Of a stretch of DNA of 64,000 nt, positions 34,673 through 42,945 are shown piece after piece. How positions within the stretch are numbered: the first letter of the stretch is position 1; each line of letters opens with the position of its first letter. This DNA comes from Akanthomyces muscarius (lineage: Eukaryota > Ascomycota > Sordariomycetes > Hypocreales > Cordycipitaceae), in NCBI RefSeq assembly GCF_028009165.1, contig NC_079241.1, positions 3,844,001-3,908,000 of the forward strand, read 5' to 3'. The notes below the pieces were generated by a model, which did not search any database, was not told the DNA's origin, and saw only the letters and a list, made by a program, of their open reading frames with translations. Position numbers and translations under genes: made by a program.

Positions 34673-35209
34673 AGCTCAATTTGTCGTTTCTGGTCATTTA
34701 TTTGGGGGTGTATTTGTCATTTTTGTTTGCATTACCTGCGGCGTTTTATCTGGGGCTACGCATCTTCTTTGGCGCGGATGCTTCTTTCGCGTACGGGCGG
34801 CTGGGTGCTTGTAGAGTGGCAGGACTGGGGGGGACTGTAAGATGCACGGGATAAATAGGAGAGGGTCTGTGATTGACATTAAGTTTGCAAAACTAAATAA
34901 TAATATTGACAAAGGGCCTGCGTTGCAAAATGCGCAGGAGCCTAGGCGAAGCAATTGTATACGTTTCGATGCAAGTGTGTGTGGTGATGTACGTTAGATG
35001 TTGTCGTCATCGGCCGTTGAACTAGTGTTTTGCCCACGACTAAGTCGACATGATTATAATGGAGTAATACTTTTCCTCGTCCTGAAGCCTCGTGTCGCAT
35101 GAAATGTGTTGACTATATTCCCAGAGTGTGCGTGCGTGCGCATTTAATATTGTCTCTTTTCTTTTCGTGATTTCGTTGGCTGGCAGGTATTCGCCACTAA
35201 CGGGGTGCA
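34673..35209. other. Convergent 3' region
   Basis: About 540 bp, T- and G-rich, between the TRP channel end and the end of the small membrane protein gene. Nothing else is visible. Confidence 0.4.
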
Positions 35210-35513
35210 TCAGATGCCGCCACCGCTGCGGTCGACACTCACGTAGCCGTTGGGGGCCTTGCGCTGCTGCTGGAGAATCTCGTTGGAGCGGTAGGCGTCG
35301 GACTTGTACTTGAAGGCAATGGTGGTGGCGGTCGCAGCGAGGAAGCCAAAGGCTAAGAGGCCGCGGTTGCGACTGGATGACGGCGGGAGGCGATTGTTAG
35401 CACGGGTGAAGTTGGTGGCCGTTGGGGGGATGGTCGCGTGCGCAAACGCTGCGGGAAGCCGTGCGCCTGCTAGTTGCAAGGGTTTTGCGTGCTTACAGGG
35501 TGATGCCGGCCAT
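35210..35513 (-). CDS. 59-residue single-helix membrane microprotein
   Basis: Two exons (35513-35497, 35372-35210) give 59 residues: MAGITL joined to RNRGLLAFGFLAATATTIAF, then a basic, polar tail ending SVDRSGGGI. The intron has a GTAAGC donor, a GCTAACAAT branch region and a CCAG acceptor, and splits the Leu codon. One hydrophobic helix (about residues 10-27) is followed by KYK, so a membrane anchor with the C-terminus in the more positive compartment is likely. The first exon is only 17 nt, so automatic callers may miss it. I do not recognise the family. A mitochondrial inner membrane or ER role is possible but not shown. Confidence 0.68.
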
Positions 35514-37104
35514 GTTGGAGTCGAGTGCGCAGATGTGGGAGGCGTGCGATGGGAACTGGAATCAGCAAGAGTAGAGCAAATCAGCAATCTGAACGATGAA
35601 TATGTCGAAATGGTGGAGAGGAGGGGAGACGACGAGAAAGTGTTGAGAGCCGTACGGGTATGGCCTAGCTTTACGCACTAGCCTACCGAGCTGTTGGAGT
35701 AGAGTCAGTAGCCGGCCGGCCGGTCTGGCATCGGGTGAGCTACCCCGACGCTGGCGACGAGCTTGATAAGGGTCTGCATGCCAACTGCCTGCGAATGCTT
35801 GTTACATAGATCCCGGGCAGAGAGAGACGTCGATATAGGATGCGCCGGGTCGGTGAAGGTGGAGGCTTCTTTTGTTATCCTCTTTTTCAGGCAAACGGTA
35901 CCTTGTTAACATATTAACATGAGTAGCTTATCAACTTGAGGATCGACGCCATGACTATTTGCGGGGGAGGAGCTTAAGAAGTGACAGGGGTGCTTCAGCG
36001 GGTTACAGTGGGTTCTCAGTGGATGCGCAAGCAGATGCGGGCAACCGCAAGGCAGGTTGGCAGGCAAAGCAGGTGGCTTGCAAGCTTGGTACCGACACCA
36101 GTACCTAGGTACCTAGGTAGGTAGGCTGAGCGCAGGACGAATGTTACATCTGCAGACAACGGTGAATCGAATCATGACTCTCGGCTGCCTTGAAACCCCA
36201 CACCATCGCCGCAAGCTGCGCCCGTGGCTGCGCGGGCCTCAGCCTGCTGCTTCCGCCCACGCATGCACAATTGTGCATCGCCACCGCCTCAGCTACAATT
36301 GTAAGTAGGTGATAGGTAGGTACCCTCGTCGTACAGACCAACTAGCCAACGCATAAACATTGAGAGCTCATCGAATCTACTAGCCCCTTTAAAACAAAGC
36401 AATCCTTCCATTCGCTGTCCTCGTTGCATTCGCGCCCACCTCTGACTCACCTTGCGTCCTGGTGCCGGTAGCCTTGTGCACCTATTGCGCTGTGGCCCTT
36501 CTCCATGTGCACCAAACGTCACTGCAATGCGGCTCTGTCTTCATTTCAATCATGTGCAAATCGAGACTTGTGAGTTTTGGTGGTTAACTGGCGGCCGGGC
36601 AAAGCAAAAAGAAGCATCCAGCCGCTTGTGCGCATAGTAAAGTCCATCAAACATTACCTTATTGCCTGCCTGATGCCCCGCCAGCAACTTCAGCCTTACT
36701 GTCTGTTCCATCTAAAGCAGTCCAGTTCTTGTTTTGGTCAAACGCACATGCGCCTTCACCTGAAAAGCTTCTCCAATCCAGTGTCACGCGCTACTGCAGC
36801 CAGCGTACCCAATTCACTGCATCGCCTGCAAGGCGGCCGCCCAACCAGCCTCTACGCCTCGCCAGGCAACAGCCACGTGCAGCCTCCATTGCCCGCATTG
36901 CACCTTCGTCCTTTCCAACACCAAGCTACAGGCTTAAAAAAAAAAGGTCATCAAGCTTCTTCAGACCGCAGAAAATCCCAGACGTGTTCTTCAGTTTTCT
37001 ACCTATAGCAGCTCTGCCTGCCTCATTCAGTGCCAGCCATCCTTCTTTTGCAGCCAGCCTCTGTTGACTGCTGCGCACCGGGCGCTCGCGCCAGCTCCCA
37101 CGCC
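35514..37104. other. Divergent intergenic region, microprotein / UIM-BTB-like protein
   Basis: 1.6 kb with both promoters. It holds a palindromic ACCTAGGTA cluster (36101-36124). No supported ORF. Confidence 0.4.
36101..36124. repeat. Palindromic TACCTAGGTA cluster with TAGG run
   Basis: Two overlapping copies of TACCTAGGTA followed by GGTAGGTAGG. This is a simple-sequence palindrome in an intergenic promoter area, of the same motif type as the microsatellites at 22482 and 58783. Confidence 0.8.
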
Positions 37105-39615
37105 ATGGTCACTGCGAAAGAAGAACGAGACCTGAGAGAAGCCGTCGCGGCTTCTCTCAAGGCCAACGAAAACCGTCCAAGTTTTCAGAACAAGCCCGAC
37201 AGCCATCACCGGCTCGACACAGAACCCATTGCAAGGAACGAGGATTGCACAGCCGCCATTCTTGACCCGTCGAGGCTGCCGCCATTTCAACAGGCACAAA
37301 CTATAGGAAGTGCCGATTTTCAGCAAAGACACGTCGTGGAGCGTTTCAAGATGCACTTCGCCGAGGTCGAATTAAACGAGGGCGATACGCTCGTTTTTGT
37401 CGATTTCCCCGAGCCAAGCAAAGGCAAGCCACCACCGGTAGACTGCGATGGCGTGCCGTTTCGCTCGCAAAAACTTCGAGTACATTCCGAGAAGCTTCTG
37501 GCAACGGGCTCTTCTCGACTTGCCGACATGTTCCAGCCGACGTATCAATTCCGCGTCGTCCGCCGCCGAAAGCTCGTTAATCAGTTGCCAGAGGGCATCA
37601 AGTACGTCCTGGATCTAACACCGCCATCCGAGGGCGAGGAAATGGTCTTCCAAATTACAGAACTATCCCTGACGCCTGGAATTATCAAATGGTGGTCCTC
37701 TTATGCCAGGCTCGAGGTTCCCTTTTTCCTCGTCAAAGGTCACGATGATGTCTGTCCTTGCAAGGACCTCGCTGATCGTTGCATGACCGCCGCGATGATA
37801 GAGCCTATTTCTGCCAAAGAAAAGCATATGCCTGGGAACGGAAAAAGCTTTGTCGCGATGCTTCCTCTATCCGTGTCGGAACTTACTAGTGCCCGGAATC
37901 ACGGAAAAGAGCTTCAAATTCAGGATATACCCGCCCATTTCGATATCCAAGACTATTGTCCCATTCGACACCGTAACGGAATCATACGCCTACTCATGCT
38001 AATTGAAGGCAAAACAGTCTTTATGGACTCTGCGCCGCGTCTATGGACTTTGGTGGGCCTCGCCAAGATATGGGACTGTGTCTCTGCTGTTCAGGATCCA
38101 GCGATTCAATGGCTACTGCAGGGCAAAAACAGCAAGTTCATCGAAGTCCTTCCAGAGGAAGCCATCAGGATTGGCGGAATTATCGAAAGCCCCCAAATTA
38201 CGCGCACCGCTTTCAGAATTCTCGTCAACGAGCTTGCTTTTGAGAAGACGGCCACCGACAAGATGAAGGAACAGGTTGATTTCAGTCACGTCACACTTTT
38301 TGGCAGACGGAAAGGTGATCCTGGCGACGAATTCAGCAACCTGATTCAGCACGCTGCCTTGGCATTCGTTGAGCGCATGACGAGCCGGCTGGCTGAGTTG
38401 CACAGTCCGGATGTTTTGGAGGCGTGGAAGATCCCCGAGTACATGAAGCTCCTCAAAATTGAAGAGGCTCTGGTAGCCGAGAACTCAGACTCGTGCAAAG
38501 ACGCACTGGCACTCATATCAAGGCTCAAATCACAGCTTCGACTAGTACTGGCCCATGATATCAACCTGTTGAATCGACGCCTTTTTCTGACACAGTCGAT
38601 TGATCGGAAAGAGATCGACTCGGACAGAGCTACATATGTTGAGCCGAAAGACTTTCAAGAATTCCCAGATATTTGGACGGCCATGACGCCAGTGCAAAAA
38701 TTAATGACGCAGTATCCGTACAAGCAGTTCGAAGCCGCGTGGAGACGCTGGGTCGATCTCAATCAGCGGGAAAATGGTTCGCACTCTTGCACGGCCGAAG
38801 TGACTCAGGCCCTGGGAAACGAGATGGGCAAACTTTACAAGCTCTACATGAATCATCATCCATGGACCGGCGACATTAACCCTGATTTGTATAACATCCT
38901 GTCTGAGAATTGGCTGCAGCCGCAAGACTGCCTGTACCCGCTCACACAGGACAGGCTAGACTTCGATGTGAGGTCGAAGCTTGTAGAGCTGAGCGTGAAG
39001 ATGCTGGACAGCGAACAAGACTTACCAACCATTAACACCAAACACCTCCTGCTCTCACTGACGACCAACGAGACCAAGTTCTTGCCTTTGTGGGCAGGAG
39101 GATGCAACGATGGAACTGGCGGCGTCTTTGAGGATCAATTGCCACCAGCATACATGGGCCCCAACGGCCCCGGTCCAGCATACCACACTGGCATCACCAT
39201 TACCTCCAATGCATCGAGTCTGTCGGGCTCCTTTGTTGATGACATGTCGGGCATGAACATGGCGGGCAGCGCCACAGCCGCATCTGTGGACGTGAACGAC
39301 AGCATATCGACCATCTATCGGCCGGACCAGGTCATTACGGACGACAAGTCGATTGCGTCTGAGAGCTTCTACTCCGACTTTGCCGACTACCACGAGGCGC
39401 GAGATGACGTCGCGGCGCCCAGACAACAGAAGAGGGAAGTCGTCCCGCAATCCCTCGACGAGTTTCTCCAGGCGACAGATAGCGACTCAGACTCGACCGC
39501 TACCATGGGTTGCGACGATTATGACACGCTGGACGACGACGACTTGTACATGTCGAGCCAGCCCGACTCTGTGGCTGAGCAAGAAGGAACGGATGCGGAA
39601 ATGGTAGCGGCCTAG
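37105..39615 (+). CDS. Uncharacterised fungal protein with UIM-like motif and BTB-like region
   Basis: Intronless, 836 residues from ATG 37105 (the frame is open upstream without a better ATG). I do not recognise a named family. Residues 4-20 (KEERDLREAVAASLKANE) fit the ubiquitin-interacting motif pattern: acidic run, hydrophobic-x-x-Ala, Ser two turns on. Residues 92-190 include GDTLVFVDFPEP, LRVHSEKLLATGSSRLADMF and YVLDLTPPSEGEEM, which resemble a divergent BTB/POZ core in which His-Ser-x-x-Leu-Leu is followed by a phase-matched MF. The rest is helical without motifs. The C-terminus is highly acidic (DSDSDSTATMGCDDYDTLDDDD). No membrane segment or signal peptide. A role in ubiquitin-linked signalling is a hypothesis only. 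Confidence 0.8.
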   Translation: MVTAKEERDLREAVAASLKANENRPSFQNKPDSHHRLDTEPIARNEDCTAAILDPSRLPPFQQAQTIGSADFQQRHVVERFKMHFAEVELNEGDTLVFVDFPEPSKGKPPPVDCDGVPFRSQKLRVHSEKLLATGSSRLADMFQPTYQFRVVRRRKLVNQLPEGIKYVLDLTPPSEGEEMVFQITELSLTPGIIKWWSSYARLEVPFFLVKGHDDVCPCKDLADRCMTAAMIEPISAKEKHMPGNGKSFVAMLPLSVSELTSARNHGKELQIQDIPAHFDIQDYCPIRHRNGIIRLLMLIEGKTVFMDSAPRLWTLVGLAKIWDCVSAVQDPAIQWLLQGKNSKFIEVLPEEAIRIGGIIESPQITRTAFRILVNELAFEKTATDKMKEQVDFSHVTLFGRRKGDPGDEFSNLIQHAALAFVERMTSRLAELHSPDVLEAWKIPEYMKLLKIEEALVAENSDSCKDALALISRLKSQLRLVLAHDINLLNRRLFLTQSIDRKEIDSDRATYVEPKDFQEFPDIWTAMTPVQKLMTQYPYKQFEAAWRRWVDLNQRENGSHSCTAEVTQALGNEMGKLYKLYMNHHPWTGDINPDLYNILSENWLQPQDCLYPLTQDRLDFDVRSKLVELSVKMLDSEQDLPTINTKHLLLSLTTNETKFLPLWAGGCNDGTGGVFEDQLPPAYMGPNGPGPAYHTGITITSNASSLSGSFVDDMSGMNMAGSATAASVDVNDSISTIYRPDQVITDDKSIASESFYSDFADYHEARDDVAAPRQQKREVVPQSLDEFLQATDSDSDSTATMGCDDYDTLDDDDLYMSSQPDSVAEQEGTDAEMVAA

Positions 39616-40004
39616 AAGACTGCAGCTCTGTCCGAACCAATGGTTGCAAAAATTGTTACTCTGTAGGACAGCTTGCGAGAGAACCTTTCCCTTTGTAAAT
39701 GAGATTTTGTCCTTTTCGGACACGGCGATGCCAAGGAGACTACAACGGGCTTGACGGAGAAAAGATTTTGACGAAATGAATGAAATTAATGAAGTGTTGG
39801 AATGGATAATAAGACTGGTATTTATCCCTACTTAGCTCAATGAGGAGATCTCTGTCTTCCCCAGCAACATGAAAGCTTTGCACAAAATGTTTTTTTGCCC
39901 ACCGTTTCTAACCAGACGCCCGTATATGCAAACAGCAAACGCTTCCTGAAAAGAACAAAACCAAAAACACAGACATGACAAAAAATGCAGCTCTCTCGCT
40001 CCCC
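39616..40004. other. Convergent 3' region
   Basis: About 390 bp, AT-rich, shared 3' ends of the 836-residue protein gene and TAP42. Nothing else is seen. Confidence 0.4.
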
Positions 40005-41102
40005 TCAACCCATGTTCATCGTGTTGCCAGCGCCGCGGGGGTTATCGTCGGTAAAGTCATCCCACTCGCGCGCCTTGTACGTGGCGCGGTCCACGGCCTC
40101 GATGTCGTCTTCGTCGAGCTCTGGCTTCTCGGGGTCGGTCCCGCCCGAGAGGATGTTGCCGCGCCGCCGCTCCTCCTCGAGGTACTCGTCGATGGACATG
40201 GTCGGGAGATTGTGGCCGCTGCGGAAGACGCCGTCGCGCAGGTCCGCGCGGCCGCCCACGAGCGTAAACGGCTGCAGCGGCTTGCCCTGGGCCGACAGCA
40301 GCGGGCCGCCCTTGCCGACGCCGGAGCGCCGCAGCGGCGTGTCGAGCCGCCAAGTCGTGTCATCCTCGAGGTCGCGGCGGCGCGTGCTCGAGTCATCCGC
40401 GCCGGGCGCCGGGTCGTGGGCAGCAGGACGCTCCGGCGCCATGGCGAGCATCTCCATTTCGCGGTTCAGCGACTCGAGGCCCTGCAGCGCGGCATGCACG
40501 CCGAATTCCACCGCCGCCAGATGCGCGTCCCTGACTATGTCCTCGTCGCCGCCGCCATCCTCCACATACCGTGGATCGCTCCTCAGAATCTCCAGCTTTG
40601 TCTTGAGCTCCTTTTCTGCTTTGAACGCCGCAATCTTGGCGTCCCTCTTCGCCGCCATGTCGCCGCCGCTCGCCGCCACGACCGCAAACGCCTCCGGATC
40701 GTCGCGGTAGCGCTCGAGGAGCTTGGCGTGGCGCCCCGCGACGAGGCCGTAGCTGTCGACGAGGGCGAGAAAGGACTCGTAGGCCGCGCGCGCGCGGCGC
40801 ACCACGAGCTTCCGCTGCGGCGGGTCGACGTACGGCATGCGCTGGACGACGTCGGCGAGGCGCAGGTCGAGGAGTATGTACGGCAGGGCCGACGTGGCGA
40901 CGTCCTCGACCGACTCGTTGGGGGAGAAGAGCGACGCGGCGGCGATTTGGTCCCGGCACCGCGCGTACAGCGCGAGCGTGGCGGCGAGGGCCGCGGAGAA
41001 GGCGGGGGAGCGCGGGTCCGGGTGCGCTTCGAGGGCGGCGCGCGACGACTCGGCCGAGGCGTAGAGCGCTTTTATCGACTGTGGCTCGTCGGAAGAGGAC
41101 AT
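40005..41102 (-). CDS. tap42: TAP42-like PP2A regulatory protein
   Basis: Intronless, 365 residues from MSSSDEPQSIK; an in-frame ATG 153 bases upstream would add an unlikely leader. The N-terminal two thirds is the all-helical TAP42/alpha-4 fold, with RDQIAAASLFSPNESVEDV, LPYILLDLRLADVV and RRARAAYESFLALVDSYGL. The C-terminal hallmark PTMSIDEYLEEERRRG and the acidic end WDDFTDDNPRGAGNTMN are present. TAP42 binds PP2A-type catalytic subunits (Pph21/22, Sit4) and links them to TORC1 signalling in yeast. Codon third positions are strongly G/C, which creates a 448-codon open frame on the opposite strand that I do not accept as a gene. Confidence 0.94.
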   Translation of the reverse strand: MSSSDEPQSIKALYASAESSRAALEAHPDPRSPAFSAALAATLALYARCRDQIAAASLFSPNESVEDVATSALPYILLDLRLADVVQRMPYVDPPQRKLVVRRARAAYESFLALVDSYGLVAGRHAKLLERYRDDPEAFAVVAASGGDMAAKRDAKIAAFKAEKELKTKLEILRSDPRYVEDGGGDEDIVRDAHLAAVEFGVHAALQGLESLNREMEMLAMAPERPAAHDPAPGADDSSTRRRDLEDDTTWRLDTPLRRSGVGKGGPLLSAQGKPLQPFTLVGGRADLRDGVFRSGHNLPTMSIDEYLEEERRRGNILSGGTDPEKPELDEDDIEAVDRATYKAREWDDFTDDNPRGAGNTMNMG

Positions 41103-41549
41103 TGTTGGTGCGAGTTGATGGGGGTCGTTGGTGATGAAGGGAAAAAAAAGTTGCGAGGTCGAGGATGGAGGGGCAAAAGCCAGAGAGAGCTTACAGCTTT
41201 GGTGGGGTTCTGGTTTGGAGGGGCAAAAGACGGACGATGGCCGCCAAACATCCACAACAAGAATTTAGCAGCTCTGAGCTATCAAACTTGTCTGCCAAGG
41301 AGTTTTTGTTTTTATAGTTGAAAATTGTCATTCTGACCGATGTAGTAACATTCCTTTGCTGCAAACCATTTTCCATTCGCTGGCACCGGGCACAGTCGCT
41401 GTTGGAATTTGCATCAATGTGCCATCTTCACAATGGAAAAGTCTCATATAGAAACCAAAAGAATGCAAGTTAGGAATAAATTACTCCATATCAGGCTTGT
41501 GTAGCAGGGCGTCTACAAATCAGAAAGAAAAACATCTACCGCCCAACAC
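41103..41549. other. Intergenic spacer upstream of TAP42
   Basis: About 450 bp with the TAP42 promoter and leader and the 3' end of the small Cys-rich gene. Nothing else is visible. Confidence 0.4.
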
Positions 41550-41828
41550 CTACTTGTTATCCTCTCGCGGTCCAGTGCCATCGTCGAGCACTTGGGCCTT
41601 CAGCCTGTGCTCGATGTCATGTATGCCTTTCTCACCGGCGGGAATAGGAGGACTTACTCCCGCCAGGCACGGAGGGCATTTTTCTTCCATCTCTAAGGGG
41701 GATTCCACGCACCAATACTCGCGAGGACACTCTCCGCGTCTTTCCAAGCCCGCGAAGCACCACCGAACACCGTCGTCCACTTGAAGGTGTTTGCACTCGA
41801 GGTAAGGGCGTTGAGTAAGACCGCACAT
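41550..41828 (-). CDS. Small Cys-rich protein, 92 residues
   Basis: Intronless. It begins MCGLTQRPYLECKHLQ and contains seven Cys (2, 12, 24, 34, 40, 51, 54), including a CPPC pair, and a CxH unit, which suggests a metal-binding or zinc-ribbon-like fold. No signal peptide, so it is not a typical secreted effector. The start has a good A-rich context and a TATAAAAG box 170 bases upstream. Codon choice is gene-like. Short fungal proteins that begin MC..x..YxxCxH are common and uncharacterised; membership is my impression only. It could also be an orphan ORF. Confidence 0.55.
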   Translation of the reverse strand: MCGLTQRPYLECKHLQVDDGVRWCFAGLERRGECPREYWCVESPLEMEEKCPPCLAGVSPPIPAGEKGIHDIEHRLKAQVLDDGTGPREDNK

Positions 41829-41997
41829 ATTTGCAATGGGGGCGAATGGTGAAAAAGGATGCCGTGTTAGTTTCAGGTTGAGGTAAAGTGTCGAACGGAA
41901 GAGTGTAGAATAGAGGAAGAAGAAGAAGAAGGGATGTTGGTAGACTGGGTAATTACATGAAAGACGAGAAAGGGGATTGTCGGCGGACTAAGCCTAG

Positions 41998-42005
41998 CTT
42001 TTATA
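41998..42005 (-). promoter_or_regulatory. TATA box of the small Cys-rich gene
   Basis: TATAAAAG on the minus strand, 170 bases before the ATG at 41828. It is a strong consensus match and supports the reality of that small gene. Confidence 0.5.
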
Positions 42006-42320
42006 CTTTCAGGCTTCCTCGTCCCCTTTGAAAATACTACTTTCGTGTTATACTGGCTGGTTGAAGTGCAACGGGTCGTGAGGCTAGCTTGAAAGACCCG
42101 TTGGCCGCCTTTTGGCTGACAAGTGGCATCGAAATCACTGATGGAACAAAACACGGTGACCTTTACTGACAAGACTGAAGAATAGCTCCGAGTGAATCAG
42201 CGCCTACTGCGCATCAGAGCGGACATTGCCGCCCTACAATGGCTAGCCATCTACGACAAAGAATGCAACACAAGCGACTCCTCGGCTCGCGACGTATTCT
42301 TTCAACTTGACGTGGGGCTC

Positions 42321-42540
42321 GTAAAGAGACGAATGCGCATGTAACAAGTCCACCATTAGACAGGAATGTTTTTTGATTCATCTGCCATACTATTTGTTGT
42401 TTTTCTTCCAAAAAGAGTGTGTACTCTTGTGACAGAGATTATAAAGACACGAATGCTCCTGCAACATGTGCGTAGTTAGAGTATCAACTTCATCCTCCTC
42501 CATACCGTTCTTTGTTTTCTTCACAAATGAGTACATCATT
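42321..42540. repeat. Diverged tandem duplication, about 120-bp period
   Basis: GTAAAGAGACGAATGCGCAT at 42321 recurs as ATAAAGACACGAATGCTCCT at 42441. Further matches keep the same spacing: a shared TTAGA, CTGCCATAC versus CTCCATACC, and the T-rich TTTGTT..TTCTTC tract. The two copies differ by many substitutions and small gaps. Confidence 0.65.
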
Positions 42541-42945
42541 ATGTCTTGAGCGTTTCCAACTGATGGCAATGCGCGATAATTATCCCTTTGCCGGATGAAG
42601 TCGTTCCTCGTTCATTATCTTAGCGGAGCACAAAGCGCCTTTACACGGCTGCCGGTATGGGACAAATAATCATCACTGGCAAGGTAACAGCGTGGACTGG
42701 TTGATAATGCAAAAACAATTTGGGTCTGAACTATGGTTGCCAACGTTGTAATAACAAATACATGTAATATGAAAGCGTACATACGCCAATACATGCAATA
42801 GCAGAACCCGAATACATAACCACATTCGCTCTTCCTTCACCCCAACGCCGAAAAGCAACTGCTGCTACCTGTAAGAAGCCAAAGCCAGTCGGTAGCCCCT
42901 GAAAACTGAGAGCTAAGCTGTGATGATGCGCAGCGAGCCAACTAT

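Larger units (their letters stand above)
41829..42945. other. Intergenic region between small Cys-rich gene and TOP2 end
   Basis: 1.1 kb. It contains the Cys-rich gene promoter, a diverged tandem duplication (42321-42540) and the TOP2 3' end. No other coding sequence is supported. Confidence 0.4.

Noticed and set aside
39975..41321. 448-codon open frame antisense to TAP42
   Set aside because: It arises from the extreme G/C third positions of TAP42. The translation is Arg/Val/His/Gly-rich, matches no family, and TAP42 on the other strand is certain.
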